From Acanthaster planci (lineage: Eukaryota; Echinodermata; Asteroidea; Valvatida; Acanthasteridae): a stretch of DNA of 64,000 bases. The stretch covers positions 289,992 to 353,991 of the forward strand of contig NW_019091542.1 of assembly GCF_001949145.1 (NCBI RefSeq), written 5' to 3'. This document shows, piece after piece, positions 1 through 12,156 of this stretch. The notes below the pieces were generated by a model. The model did no database searches. It was given only the letters and a program-made list of their open reading frames with translations, and was not told where the DNA came from. The position numbers were made by a program, and so were the translations under genes. Positions within the stretch are counted from its first letter, which is position 1. Each line of letters starts with the position of its first letter.

Positions 1-1319
1 TCGTTAAGTAGTCGGAAATTAAACACCAAGTCGGGGTCGTCTGACTCGTGTGTGAGAACACGGAGTAGTCACGTTCACGCCACGCTGCCTTCACCAATAA
101 TTGCTTTTCATTTGGACTTGTTTGCTTCCGCTAAACATTACAGGGAAAAACACATATCAAGATAGCAAACATTCATGACATTTTACTAACGAAAATCACT
201 TTGAAAGTTTCCTCCTATGTGATGTAATGTCAGCTCGTTGATTGTCCAGAATCATTAGTTTTACGAATATAGACGCACGGGGAATGGTCATTTCATGGAG
301 TCAAAAGTAAACCAAAGTGAAGATGAGTTAACCCCTCCCCCAGAAGAAAAACGATATCTGAGCATGTAAAGTAAAGGTTACAAGCCAAATTAACTTGTTT
401 AGTTGGTGATTCAGAGTGGTTGATTTGACCACACAAGTCGTCATTGCTTACAGAGTCATCCATAAAGAGCTGTAGACGTTTTTATATTAAATATTCGGTG
501 ATTACACCTAAACTATGGTTTTATTTTTGTCTTTTCTGAAGCAAAATGGATCAGGCTTAATGGGGTGCACAAATATACCTCAGTGCGTGTTTTGTCCGAG
601 TTTAATTGCCTTTCTTATAAGCCGTTTTTTATTTGCCTCGTCTTCATATACATAGAAACCCATCACTTGAGGCTGTAGGTAATGAAAACGTGAAAAGATA
701 CGAATATGCAGCGGACTGAGTCCGAGACCATGGGAAATTGGATTCAGGTACTGCTCTGCCGTGAATTTATTCGGCTAGATGGCCGATTCCAAGCCCTACA
801 AAGGAGAATATGTCGTACTGGTACCAATGCAGACTTCAGACGCAGCCCTAAGGTATTGGAACATTGTACTGGTCATCTACGTTAAATTCCCGTCAGTTAA
901 CTTTATTAAAAATGACCCTTTCTGGCAGATGTTCAGTTTAAGTCGGGCGTTCGATTTCTTAGTAAAGCTTCTGGGCCAACTTAAAGAACCTGTCGTCTCG
1001 CCAAGCATGATTGGTCAAAAGTCAGTCGCTAAGGTTGATCTGTCCGAATGTGAAAGTGTAATTTTTTCCCGAATAGAACGCAGAACCAGAGACTAAATAA
1101 AGTGGCCTTCGGAAGGCAGTTTAACAAAATAATCGGCCTGATATGACCAATACTGGGAATGAGATACGTGTTGAAATAGAAGTTACAATTAATCAGCTGA
1201 ACTGCAGGCAAGGTGGGAATTGTCATGACTCATGAATCTGCATAAATTTGCGGTCTAGTAATGCGTCTACTTAAGTCATCCCCAAATGTCGAACTGAAAG
1301 ATATAACAAATCTACAGAA
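1..1319. other. non-coding, nothing recognised
   Basis: I see no gene here. The longest open frame (779-1096, plus, 105 codons) has no recognisable domain, no adjacent splice pattern and AT-rich codon use like the flanks, so I do not call it. Confidence 0.5.
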
Positions 1320-1555
1320 TTCTTCATGAGGGATTCCTTTGGTCCCCTGTATACATTTTTACTTGCCCCCAGCTGCTTTGTACTTGTTGTTATTCTCTTT
1401 AACTGGTTTCACTTTTAAATATAACTATCTGTTTTAGGTTGTAATAATTACATTATGTATTTGTATTCAATTTTGTTTCTATTTCATTTTTGTAATGACG
1501 ATAATTCAGCTCTCTGGCTGCCATCTGTCTGTTTTATCAAATAAATAAACCAATG
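1320..1555 (+). mobile_element. possible 3' tail of a non-LTR retrotransposon
   Basis: A T-rich stretch ends in a short CTGGCTGCC-containing segment followed by an AAATAAATAAA run. This resembles the 3' UTR ends of CR1/L2-like LINEs in marine deuterostomes. No coding part of such an element is adjacent. Family assignment is from memory and weak. Confidence 0.25.
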
Positions 1556-1684
1556 ACTAAATATCCCTTATAGAAAATGGAAAAACTAAAAATGAGTCTT
1601 TGACACGATTAAGCTCATTTCTTGTGTATAAACGTATGAGGGAAGCTTTTTGTTTTGTATATATTTCGCTATAACTAGCATTTT

Positions 1685-1724
1685 AAAAGCTGATTTTTTG
1701 GGAGGGGGGCGTTAATCAGCTTTT
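1685..1724. repeat. 11-bp perfect inverted repeat
   Basis: The arms AAAAGCTGATT (1685-1695) and AATCAGCTTTT (1714-1724) are perfect reverse complements around an 18-base G-rich loop. It lies just left of the SINE-like fragment at 1741 and may be part of that insertion. Confidence 0.6.
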
Positions 1725-1740
1725 CTGCCAGAGAAAGTTC

Positions 1741-1825
1741 CTCAGCTGATGTGGTGGGGCTCGAACCCATGACCTTCTGCTTATCGAGAGCAGTTGATAG
1801 CCTATAGCGTTCGGGGCCTCACAGA
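1741..1825 (-). mobile_element. tRNA-derived SINE fragment
   Basis: Read on the minus strand, positions 1767-1757 give GGTTCGAGCCC, a good match to the RNA polymerase III B-box, preceded by an anticodon-arm-like stretch. The A-box side is degraded and no cloverleaf can be closed, so this is a SINE relic, not a tRNA gene. The SINE-like copy at about 37.2 kb shares the stretch from the anticodon-arm side to the B-box. Confidence 0.45.
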
Positions 1826-4800
1826 AATATATACGCACTTAACTGTGGACTTGAAAATCTTCACGTCTTTATCCGTTTCGTCAGATTTAAATTGCTGTTA
1901 CCTTATGTCAAATAACGCTTTTTTTCGATTTATATTGTCTACGCTTATTGCCAATCATTTCTCATATCCACACGGCTCATGATGATACGGAACACACAAC
2001 CATTCACGTTAAGAATCCAAAACAGTAGGAATTAACAACTACAAGGTGAAAGTTAAGTGGAGAACATGATCAACGAGGCAGCGATAATTAGCACTGGCAT
2101 GGGAATGGTACTCGTTTCTCTCCGCCCGCTCTTAATGGGTTGTAATTGGCCGTTAATTTGTTTGCAAACATTACGAGCTGTAACACGGTCCAGACTTCAA
2201 CTTGTACAAATTTGTCCATCATCAAGGGTAAATATGCTTTTCATAAAATCACTTACACGACACAGATGTTTTAGTTATCCATTTTCCAGGGTTGTGGGTG
2301 GTATTTTATGAAGCAATTAAGAACATGATCATACCCCGTCTTGACTATAAAAGACTTAGATCCATCTTGTTCGTCTTCGATTCACGTTGCCGTGACTCAA
2401 TATCTAAAAATTCAAATTAGCTGTGAAAAACCGATAGCTCATCTTGAGTTAGTTGCAGAAAGACCTGCACAAAGTGGTACAAACTAAACAAGCAAACAAA
2501 ACCAATGAGTGAGTTGGGCATTGTCTACATGCATTTCATGTACAGCATTCTATGATTTCCAAAGAATCTGTTGCCGTAACGAACACTTTCTACCGAATTA
2601 GCACAATAGGTATTGTGGACTGTGACTGCAACGCGCGAGATCCTAAATAAGACATAAAAAACACACGTGGGCCCCATTTTGATTTTCACGTTGGGTATAT
2701 GCAATGCTATCAGGATAACATTCTGCCTCCTTAGCTCTTTATGATACAAATCTACCTCGAAGTGCAACATGAAGAAACAATACGTTAGACTGTACTCTGT
2801 GGGTATAGTGGACATAAGAGGTGATTGGATGAGAAACGATGGTAAATTTAGCTCCGCGACGATTCCCCTTGGTAACACCTTGTCCTTGTATCTGATCGTT
2901 CAGATATTTCTAGCAGGTGCAATATTAAAAGCAAACTACTCCGTTTCGATATATTATACCTCGGAGCCCATCTGCGCTCGAAGAAATGAACCTCTTTACA
3001 CTATTTCCCCTGAGAGATAAGATGAAAGAGAATGTTTATATTGACCATGCTCTTCACCGTTGTTAAGGTCCCCACTGGGTACGCCTTCTGCATTTGTATT
3101 TTGAAATATCTGCTTTATCATTGAGTGTAGAGTAAGTTATTTCAGCGTCATATATAAATTGTTTATGACCATTAACTAAGCGAAAGAAAGAATCAAGGAC
3201 AATGGCATTAATCTACAGTAAGCTGGTTTGTTAATTCAACAGGGAGTGGCTGTGGAACAGCAATATCAGCATAAGGTCTGCCCAGTCAGTGTGGCGTGTG
3301 CTTTGTTCTCGAATGACCCTGACTTTTTGAAACACCGAATGATTTTATTCTACTTATGAAGTAAATTAACAAAAAGAGAGGGACATTCTCTTCTCATTAT
3401 TCAAACATCTGCGAATATTCCATGTTATCAAAGACTTTACTCATAGCACAGCATACGTCATACATCTAGTTTCTGTGTAGCAGGACTCTTTCGTCAAACT
3501 AAACAAGATACAACACAGTAGTATTTTCATGGAAATTGTGTATTTCTAATAGAATTTAGCTACTTTAGACTCAGGCATCCGTTGCCTTATTCGAAAAGAA
3601 AATTGGTCGATGAATGAAATAATAACTGTAAGCGCAAAATCATTATTAAGTTAAATTGAATACTTACCAATTAACGCAGTCCAGTAATCTGTTGTGCCAT
3701 GGAAACCTGCACTAGTATAGACCTCATCTTCTGTCAGCATACCAACTCAACCTTTGCTTCTCTTCATGTGAAAGGTGCACGGAGAGAGGGTTTATAGCAC
3801 TGTTGGTGTCTCGAGCGCTGTCTGAAGATCCTATCAGACGTTCTAATCAATGAGATACTGATCTAGTTTACCAAAGACGACTGAAGTCCAAACTAGTCAG
3901 TGCTGAACGCTAGATGGTTTCAAGAGCAAGGTACTTGCATTTCGCGCGTCTTGTTGGTTCAGTCTTCGCGGATCTTTTGGCCCCCGTGATGTGTGCGCCC
4001 TCACTTATAAACCAAGTAAGAGCCACAGAGAAAGGCCCAAAGGTTGAGAAACCTGCTATGGATAATTACACGCAGTTCTATCACTTCGCCTGACTGGTTC
4101 CCTTCTCTGACATTTACCATCCAACCATGATAGGAGGGTGCGGATTGTATTAATTGCATTATCATCTTCCAGTTGCCTCGTGTAAGCTGTGACACGACCA
4201 TCATAAAGTGACTGTCCTTTCCATGATGTCACTGCACTGGTCCCATAAAATGTTCGTGGTACTACTTGTTGACTGAAATGCATTTGTTCTGGCTTATGAA
4301 TACAGAAATACAATGGACGTAGAGTGCCCTGACAGAAATGGGTAGTTTTGTGAGTTTTCCTTTCTTATTTTTTCTTTGTTTAAGAACAAGAAATAGTTTT
4401 CTTAGAGCACGATCTGACATGGCTACAAACGTTCGAAGAAAAATGTGTGGAATATTTGGAAACTGTTGCTTCATTGCTGTTGTGTTTGGTTTGAAGCTAA
4501 AAAAAAAGATTCTCTATTGAAGTTCGGTAGATGAAAGTAGCTAATATTGAGTCCATTAGTACCATGTCATGAAGTCTCTGATATCTGTCAGGTATAATAT
4601 ATACCTATATATATTCTGATATCTATCTATCTTTAATATATATAATCTGATATCTGTCAGGTGCTTTTTGGGAGGTTACATGCAAAAGAGAAAACTTGCC
4701 AAATTACCTTAAAAATTTCAGCATATCAATTTGAAAGCGTTTGAATTTGTTAATGGTAGTGAAGTATCGTCCAAAGACGTCCGTAACAAGATTTGATGTC

Positions 4801-6200
4801 GGAGAAATAGCTTATATATAATCTATTACAATTAGTGCATGGAATGTTATAAAATAAACACGACTTTTGATTTAAAGTGCTGTTTCCTAAAGGTAGCCTG
4901 GTTTATACTTGGCGCAAAAGCGAAACAAACGCTAATGTGTGAGGGCAGATCAAATCTTCGCAGTGCGAATTCCTAAAAGTTGAACACGTTTCAACTCGAA
5001 AGAAATTCTGATGTCAATTTTTTGTGGTCGAGATCGCTTCGCTTTTACACTCACCTGTTGTATGAACGGGTCTTAATACAGTCATCAGTGTTGGAGTTGA
5101 ATGTTTTTCACGTGAATCACTCACGATCTGTGATGCGAATTCAAGGTAAACCTAGGAGAATCAACCAGCCTTCTGGTCGGCTACACCTTGGCATACATCT
5201 ATTCCGTGCCTTTCACGAAATCCCAGAAGCCCGCCCTCAAACACAAGCATGAGGTCGTCAAGAATCCTAGCCCATGATGTTTCTCAATGACAACGTCAGG
5301 GACCTCTGGAAGGTGTCGTAAGAGGAGAATAGCATGGCAGGTGCGTGGCCAACAAGCGCTTTGCTCCTTGCTGTGGTGGGCGAGTCAGTGCGCTCCTCGA
5401 CCGTCCAGCAGCTGTCCATTCAATCTCCACAAAGAAGGTTTTTCCTATAGGCCTACACTCGTGTCCCACGTACCCGCAAGATGGGCACAGCTTGCTAGGA
5501 GAGACGTGCTTTGGCAATCTAGAACCGCATACCATCGTTAAGCCTGACAACTTGAAAGCTCTGTGATCTTAATTGGAGAAGTTGGGGAAGAAAGCCACCG
5601 ATATTTCCGAACTGTGCTTAGGGGTACTTGAAATTTTACGAGATGTGTGGTTCTTACATCGTATTCGGCGTCACCATCGGTGACACCATCTTTCAAGTTT
5701 TTGCCTTTGCCCCAATCGACCATCAGAGTGTTGTTTGTACACTCTTCCTGATCTGCGTGGTTCCAAGTGAACTTCCTTCCCCTTGTTTATTATAGGCCTC
5801 TGAATGAACCTAGTTATAGACGCACTGCGGCTGGAGTCCTCTGTCATGCGGGCAGCCATCTTTCCTTTCTATCATTCAAAGTAATGTGACCAAACTGAGG
5901 CTGGAAGGAAAATTGTCTGTTCCCTTCTATCAGCATGTGAAGTTGTTTTACCATTGCCTGTGGGTCTACAGGGAACAAGACGATCATGGCAGCATCCACG
6001 TTATCTAGTTCACCAGTCAAGATCTGCAGGTGGGGAAACCCTTGCGAGATTGTTTGAATGTCACTGAGACTGCTGCTCGGGAAAAGGATTTATGTGAATT
6101 TGCTGAATATGTTGTATCATTAAAACATCCATTTTGAAATCCTTTAACATATACCGACCCCGTATTCTGACAGCCATCGTGTTTCATTTTCTTCATTTAT
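1826..6200. other. non-coding, nothing recognised
   Basis: No supported gene in about 4.4 kb. There are many short open frames on both strands, none with a domain signature or exon-like borders. A small local duplication (CTGATATCTGTCAGGT, twice between about 4578 and 4662) flanks an AT-rich TATA/TATC stretch. A Cys-rich minus-strand frame at 5296-5550 was considered and rejected. Confidence 0.5.
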
Positions 6201-6204
6201 GTCA

Positions 6205-6760
6205 GAATTTGCTGTGCATTACACCGGTTGTAATTAGAGGAGATTTTAACGTTCATATTAATGATAATGAAAATTCTGAGTCAGTGTAGTTCAGAAACTT
6301 ATTTGGGTCTTTGGTTGTACTCAACATGGCAACTTTTGTACTTATATACGTGGTCGCACACTTGATGTGATTATATCTCGTCAGTTAGACGATATTTTAA
6401 TTGGTAAACCATGGTCAGATTCTCTTGTCTCAGATCATTTTGCAGTTAATACCTTTGATTACATATAAGGCTGTGCATGGCTTAGCATCAGGTTACATCT
6501 CTGAATTACTGGCCACTAAATCCCAGGTACTTATGTACAGTCTTTGCAGTTCACACGGCAGGTTGATCCTTAGCCATCCCTATCATAGAACTAAGGCTAC
6601 TCTTGGATACTCATTTGTTTGTCCAGCTCCTAGGCTTTGGAACAACCTGCCCTTTTGTGTAAGAAATGCCAAGTCCGTTGACGCACTCACGATTGTTCTA
6701 AAAACTCATCTATACAGGAAGCCTTTTCCAACACTTAATTACTGCAGCTCGTGATGGGTA
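6205..6760 (+). mobile_element. internally deleted non-LTR retrotransposon (LINE) relic
   Basis: Two pieces of a LINE ORF2 are joined. From about 6210 to 6440 the plus strand encodes endonuclease-like motifs: a VVIRGDFNVH-like segment, then a TLDVIISR-like segment and a final SDHFAV-like segment, with in-frame stops and frame changes. From about 6437 to 6745 an open frame reads ITYKAVHGLA, then PRLWNNLPFCVRNAKS and LKTHLYRKPF, which is the typical C-terminus after the reverse transcriptase of CR1/L2/Rex-like LINEs. The whole reverse transcriptase domain is missing, so the element is dead. Family membership is inferred from motif resemblance. Confidence 0.75.
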
Positions 6761-8189
6761 TTGTCATGCGCAGTTGAGTGTATTTGTATATCTGCGCATA
6801 AGTGTTTCATTATTATTATTCTTATTCTTTATTACTACTATTGTTTTTATTATCATTAAGTATGGCAGGCATACAGGTACAAACAGCGTCTTTGGTCCAT
6901 ATCTCCGTTCGCATAAAGTCGATGTCAACACCACCTAAAGAAGATTACTGTGATACGTTGAGCTGGCTATGCTCGTCGAATGTGCTCGTCGAATGAATTT
7001 CCCCATCGACTGCCCCAATGGAACGGATTCAGTTTTCCAGGACTCTGGTCCAACAGCAAACGTTTTGCTGTTATCTGTCACATCTATTCCTGGCTATAAG
7101 TTGATTACGTCTAAAAAAAATACAGAACAAATGCAAATTAGGGGAATGTCGATACGGCCTGTTTCGTCTGTCGATTTCTGAACTTTTCCCTTCTAAAATT
7201 GGAGAAAAGGACTGTAGAAGTTAGAAGGGGGGGGCGAAGGAGGAAAGGTGGTGGAAAACACTAAATTTCCTCGGAACTGCCCTTTTCTTCAATTCATTGG
7301 TAGTCTAGCCCTATCCAGTTAACAAACATGACGCCAATGCCAAAAATGCCAGTCTCTCGACAAGACTGGAAGGTGGTCGTCAGTCTTCCTGTTTGTGCTT
7401 TGAGGAGCTTGGAACCCCCATTGCCCCATCCAGCTCCGCAAACATGAGCAGCGTGCTTGAGGTATGTTCGGTGATTGGCCATTATCTTCTCAGAATGGTA
7501 CCGTGGAGTTGTTTTTCTTCAAGTAGTGCTTAATTGTGTATTTTCCATCAAAATAATTTGTAGGCAAAGGGATCTCGGCTTGCTTTGCGAATTGCCCGAG
7601 GGGAAGTTGAGGGATAGCGCCGCAAAATCATTATCGAAACAATGCCATCAACGCGGAGTCGTGCATCTCTTTACAAGAAAACTTGCTTTCTAATTATAGG
7701 GCAATATCACAAGTTGTTATTTTTCTCTTGTGAAGGAACAGTTTCTAACAACATGTTTTCGAATCGATGCCGATAGGTGTCCCATCGTGGACTGAGGTCA
7801 ATCTGTTTCAACCAACAAAATGAAGCAGACAATCGTCGTAAAGCCCGGGGGCACACAGCATGCTTAGTCTTAACAATCAAATCACGGCCGTGTGACGCAT
7901 ACATACTGCGTCACACGCGCGCGCACGTACTGCAACTGCCTCCCATTGGCTGCATACATCACTTTCCAAGATAACACCTTGTGAGTGGGTGTGGCCTGGC
8001 CACACTGTACCGAAGAAACAGAAATTTATCATTTATAAGCAATCATCCCAGAACAGGTAAATTCGTGTTCGTCAAAGACGTCTGACAAAAGATCATTCTG
8101 AAAAAAGGTGTAGTTTTCCCCACAACACAGCATAAGCTTCGGTCTCAGAAATTTAATCTTCAACAGAGAACCTTAGTCCAATAAGTGTC
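6761..8189. other. non-coding, upstream of the GPCR
   Basis: A TTATTATT-type microsatellite lies at about 6806-6860 and an alternating CACGCGCGCGCACG stretch at about 7911-7928. No gene is supported. The 5' UTR and promoter of the GPCR presumably lie in the right part, but I see no convincing TATA box or other element. Confidence 0.5.
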
Positions 8190-9467
8190 ATGATGAATGC
8201 TACCAACGGATCAACCGTAACTTGGCCATTTATCGAGAAGCTTGAGGTATCGCGTTGGGCCGAGTTTACGTTATGGCTGACCACTTTTTGCCTGGGCGTA
8301 CCAGGAAACGTAATGATCCTTGGAGTCTGCTCTTCCAGAAGGATCCGAACAACCACTTATGTTTTAGTTGCAGCTCTTGCTACAGCCGATGTTATGATCT
8401 GTCTGCTGAAATTGGCAGACGCTATAAACATAGCGTCGGTGTCGCAGTACCTTGAATACGACGCTGAAAGTGTTGTCTATTTCTTGAGTACTGGCTTTCT
8501 GTACACCACAGCCTTACTGATCATGGCTATCGCTGTCGATCGCTTTGATGCCGTTTGCCGTTCGCGCCATCGCGTAATGACTCTCAGACGAGCTAAGGTT
8601 ACGGCTGGTGCATGCTTCATAGCCGGGTTTGTAGGAATCATACCCGAAGCTGTCAACAAAATACAAGAAGGTCTGGAACTGCATCACGCAGACATAGACA
8701 TATTCACTCGCGCATTCTTCAAGTTACTCCCAATCACTCTCTACATCACATCGCTCATCACAGTCACCATCCTCTACAGTGCTGTGTTTGTCTTTATCCG
8801 CAAACACCAAGTCATCGTAGAGCCTGAACCTAATTCTTCAACCCAACAGATCGCCACTGGTACAAGCTTTAAGCAAGGGCAGCACAGTGTTGTTACTTCA
8901 CTTGCCTACACTTCTGAAGTCAGTCAGAGTAATTCTGCCAGACCCAGCTGCTCTGAAGAATCCAAATCTGACATCTGCAATGCTTGGGCTTACCCATCCC
9001 AGCAATCATTCGTCGGCAGAAGAAGTAAAGCTCCCTTGAACACCAAGAAACAACTTCGGATCATTGGTACACGGGTAAGCTTGCAGAATCCAACAGAGAG
9101 TATAAAGGAAGATGTCGGTCCTCACCACCCTTCGGCCCAGCCATCGCTTGGTAGACCTCGCCGTCCCAGCCTTGCCCAATCCCGAATCACCAAGATGCTT
9201 TTCATAACTACCTTCTTCCTCTTCGTCTTGTGGCTGCCCAACCTGTGCATCAAAATCTACGCTCTGCAGGGCAACTTGTACGTAGACTTCCTTAAGTCCT
9301 CCCACTACGCAAATGCAATTGCCGCACTGATCGTTCTCCGCGATATCATGTACCTCAACAGTGTGGTCAACGTGTTTGTCTATGGTATGTGTAACAAGCG
9401 CTTTCGCAAGGACTGCAAAGAGGTCATAAGAAAGTTACGGCAGCGCATTAATTTGGCGCGTTTTTAA
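8190..9467 (+). CDS. rhodopsin-like (class A) G-protein-coupled receptor, single exon
   Basis: An intact 425-residue receptor with seven hydrophobic segments: TM1 about 25-48 (conserved N40 in GNVMI), TM2 56-79 (D67 in the LATAD motif), TM3 94-119, TM4 137-156, TM5 175-203, TM6 333-358 and TM7 376-400. The short N-terminus carries two N-glycosylation sequons (N3, N6). The usual DRY motif is DRF (117-119), CWxP is LWLP (347-350) and NPxxY is NVFVY (394-398). I find no cysteine at the usual top-of-TM3 position. The third intracellular loop is long (about 204-332), Ser- and Pro-rich, and a basic helix 8 (KRFRKDC) follows TM7. Two adjacent ATGs (8190, 8193) are both possible starts. Ligand and subfamily cannot be told; it looks like a lineage-specific expansion member. 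Confidence 0.9.
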   Translation: MMNATNGSTVTWPFIEKLEVSRWAEFTLWLTTFCLGVPGNVMILGVCSSRRIRTTTYVLVAALATADVMICLLKLADAINIASVSQYLEYDAESVVYFLSTGFLYTTALLIMAIAVDRFDAVCRSRHRVMTLRRAKVTAGACFIAGFVGIIPEAVNKIQEGLELHHADIDIFTRAFFKLLPITLYITSLITVTILYSAVFVFIRKHQVIVEPEPNSSTQQIATGTSFKQGQHSVVTSLAYTSEVSQSNSARPSCSEESKSDICNAWAYPSQQSFVGRRSKAPLNTKKQLRIIGTRVSLQNPTESIKEDVGPHHPSAQPSLGRPRRPSLAQSRITKMLFITTFFLFVLWLPNLCIKIYALQGNLYVDFLKSSHYANAIAALIVLRDIMYLNSVVNVFVYGMCNKRFRKDCKEVIRKLRQRINLARF

Positions 9468-9552
9468 CCTTCGGTACCCTGAAAACTTCATCAATTGTCC
9501 TTTGGATCCTCAAGATATATAGGCGGGGTCCTGGTCATGCGCCTTCAACCGT

Positions 9553-9558
9553 AATAAA
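9553..9558 (+). terminator. polyadenylation signal of the GPCR gene
   Basis: A canonical AATAAA lies 86 bases after the GPCR stop codon, which would give a very short 3' UTR. Confidence 0.45.
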
Positions 9559-9853
9559 CAGTAGTATATATATTGCCAGCATGCGCATGTACAGGTTTCA
9601 ACACAACTGTAGTTCATTTTCCAACAGAACGATAGCCACTAACCTTTATAGCCCACCATTAACTCGTCAGGCAAGACGCTTCGTCATTTTTTATTCCCCA
9701 GTACCAGGGACAGCGTCGCTCATTCTTTCTGGTGTAAGATCACCAGCACTGTACAATTTATCATTTTTAAAAAATTATTTAGGGAATAAGCATGTAAACC
9801 TGTCCGTTCTTAAACGTTCGCCTCGAGAATTAGCAGCGTCCATTCTCCTCAAG

Positions 9854-9941
9854 CCTCAGTCAAGCTCAGTCCTCAGTCAAGTTCAGTCCTCAGTCAAACA
9901 CAGTCCTCAGTCAAGCCAAGTCCTCACACTGCAGTCAAGCT
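9854..9941 (+). repeat. 17-bp tandem repeat, about five copies
   Basis: The unit CCTCAGTCAAGCTCAGT repeats at 9854, 9871, 9888 and 9905 with a fifth degenerate copy at 9922. The open frame that spans it (9581-9961, Ser/Gln-rich) is a product of the repeat and is not called as a gene. Confidence 0.85.
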
Positions 9942-10049
9942 CATTTATTCACTTTTATTAGCACCTTTTTAGTCAGAAATTGAAAACAAGTTTTAAAAAT
10001 TCTAATTCCAACGATTTCGTTTAACAACTTACGCTACGCGCTCGCAGGC

Positions 10050-10140
10050 ATTTTACCATTGCTACTTTAGTTTCACCTCCCCCTTTAGAAATTCTGGATC
10101 ACGCCCCCTTTTGGAAAATCCTGGATCCACCCCTGTGACG
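10050..10140 (+). repeat. dispersed repeat, copy 1
   Basis: A segment with TTTTACCATTGCT, then ACGCCCCCTTTTGGAAAATC and a final CCACCCCTG is repeated in more complete form at about 11565-11668. It is probably the end of an unidentified transposon or SINE family. Confidence 0.55.
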
Positions 10141-11564
10141 TACATGTATCGGAGATAAAGAGAGTTTTATGTAAGTTGTTTCACAGTATCCGTGTTATTT
10201 CATGTTACCCTTAACACAGTGCAAATCCTGCCAAATTTCCCGGTAAGTCTGCATTTAAGTTTAAAGGAACAAGGAAATGAATTTTTCTTAGAATCATTTT
10301 TTGTGTATCTCTGTACTCTTCTTCCATGTATGAAGACTGTTTGACATCTTGTTTGAGTTACGTGAACTGAACAATGCACTTTTCTAAACATTAAAAATTG
10401 ACCAAGCATTTCTGGACAAGTGAGGGCGCCTTTGCTTTGATTTAAATCCAGGAAGACATGATTCAGGTTGCATGTTTTCATGTGCAAAGTGTGAATCCCA
10501 AATTTACTCTCTGGGAACATTTCTGTGAAAAGGATTTTTGCTTGATTATTGCCGTATATTTACACAGCAATAAATTGCCAAAGAAAATAAAATCTGTCAT
10601 AGCAGTGGTTAAAAAAATCTAGAAATATCTGTGCACAAATCAGTGCAACATTGCAGCGCTTTGGATGACATCATAGCTCTGCTCATGAATATGCAAATAT
10701 GTATTGGCATAAAACAAAAAAGTATCAAAATATGGGTTAAAATTGCACAACACAAATTGAAAATGAGGTTAATTGAAACCCAAAGATGCAATTTAAAGGG
10801 TTTTAGTAAAATTTATAAAAATATTTCTATTCCCTGATGCCTTTAAGAAACCTCAGTTCTCGATTGCAGAAGTTAAAGTCACTCATAGGTATCATTGTTG
10901 ATAAGTTGATAACTACGAGTTCATGTATAAATCATAACATTTGTGAATATAACATTTGTCTTTGTGTACTTCAGCTCTCTATATAGTGATCGGTTAGATT
11001 GACTCTAATAAAAGAGGAGCTAATTGTCTAAATTTAACTTGTACACAAGGCAAACATTTTTTGGATGACGAGTCATGTAATTAATAATTATTCGTTAATT
11101 TTATGGATCGAACTAGTTAATTCTTGAAGTGTGATTGGAGGTGGTACTTGGCACGTTGAGGCCACAAGCGACCACGTACAGGGGCCGAATCCAGCGGGCC
11201 ATGGGGGCGCACCCTCCCACTCCAAAATTTAAATAAAGAAAGAAGAAATTAAAGAGGGAGGAAGAAAAAGCGAGGGGTCATCCTGCCTGGAATTGTGCAC
11301 AGAACACTTAAAATCCAAAATTTCCACGTCATAAAGTCGCCTTTAAATATGCGCGTCAACACTTGCACATCTGTCAAAACCTTTGGTCAAAACTGCTGCA
11401 GGGGCGATTTTGACAGCTGAACGCAACGCACACGTGTGTTATGTTAATGGAGTCGTTTTTTGTGTCCGTGGAAAGTGAAACGCATGAACACGTCGCATAC
11501 GCAACGAAGCCAAAAACGAATATGGAAAGGCGTCTTACGGGCTTGGCACTACCTGGCTCGCGCC
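10141..11564. other. non-coding, nothing recognised
   Basis: AT-rich intergenic DNA. The minus-strand frame at 10200-10520 and the other short frames have no domain or splice context. Confidence 0.5.
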
Positions 11565-11668
11565 GGGGGTATTTTTACCATTGCTGGTTTAGTTCAACCC
11601 CCCTCCCCCGTTGGCAAATCCTGGCTCACGCCCCAACCCTTTTGGAAAATCCCGGCTCCGCCCCTGAT
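11565..11668 (+). repeat. dispersed repeat, copy 2
   Basis: Shares the order TTTTACCATTGCT, CCTCCCCC, CTCACGCCCC, TTTTGGAAAATC, CCGCCCCTG with the segment at 10050-10140. The two copies lie in the same orientation about 1.5 kb apart, between the GPCR and ELP4. Confidence 0.55.
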
Positions 11669-12087
11669 GTAGGCTTTTGTCGACCAGGGAAGCTTAAAAT
11701 GAAAACAGCTAGTCAGTTACATAAGCTGTAGCTATGATTTGCTGTTACATTGCCCCTTGAACTGTACCGTGGCCCGTGTGCTCCTAGCACCACCCCCACA
11801 AATGAGACGAAAATGTGAGATTTAAATTGTAGTTGAAAACTTCATCAATAAAAAATACACAATTCACACTTTAAAACACTGGGTTTTGTTTTCAACGCTG
11901 ACGTATTTATTGTCTTTTAGCACTCCTGGGATAATCGACATTAAAATGACGCTTTTTTGAAAACAATGAACAGAAAAAAGCACCCAGAATACCCTTATTT
12001 CGCAGCAGTGCCACAGAATCACTTCGTTGACTAGCAGCGAGTTTATGACTAACTGGAAGTCTGGAACCCAGAATGCGGGTTCTGCGC

Positions 12088-12112
12088 ATATGGGTATATG
12101 CTATACCCATAT
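12088..12112. promoter_or_regulatory. perfect palindrome upstream of ELP4
   Basis: The arms ATATGGGTATA (12088-12098) and TATACCCATAT (12102-12112) are perfect reverse complements with a 3-base spacer. The site ends 44 bases before the ELP4 start codon, in the probable promoter or 5' UTR. It could be a dimeric transcription-factor site or an RNA hairpin; no factor is recognised. Confidence 0.4.
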
Positions 12113-12156
12113 TTCTTCTGGCTAAAAAGAAACCTTTCTATTGCCTCGTAACCAAC

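Noticed and set aside
2525-2878. 117-codon minus-strand open frame
   Set aside because: No domain, no splice context, composition like the surrounding non-coding DNA.
5296-5550. Minus-strand frame with CPSCGYVGHEC, like a retroviral-type zinc knuckle
   Set aside because: The Cys/His spacing (C-x2-C-x4-H-x1-C) does not fit a CCHC knuckle and no other gag or ORF1 features are nearby.
9581-9961. 126-codon plus-strand frame after the GPCR
   Set aside because: Half of it is the 17-bp tandem repeat read through; it overlaps no other evidence.
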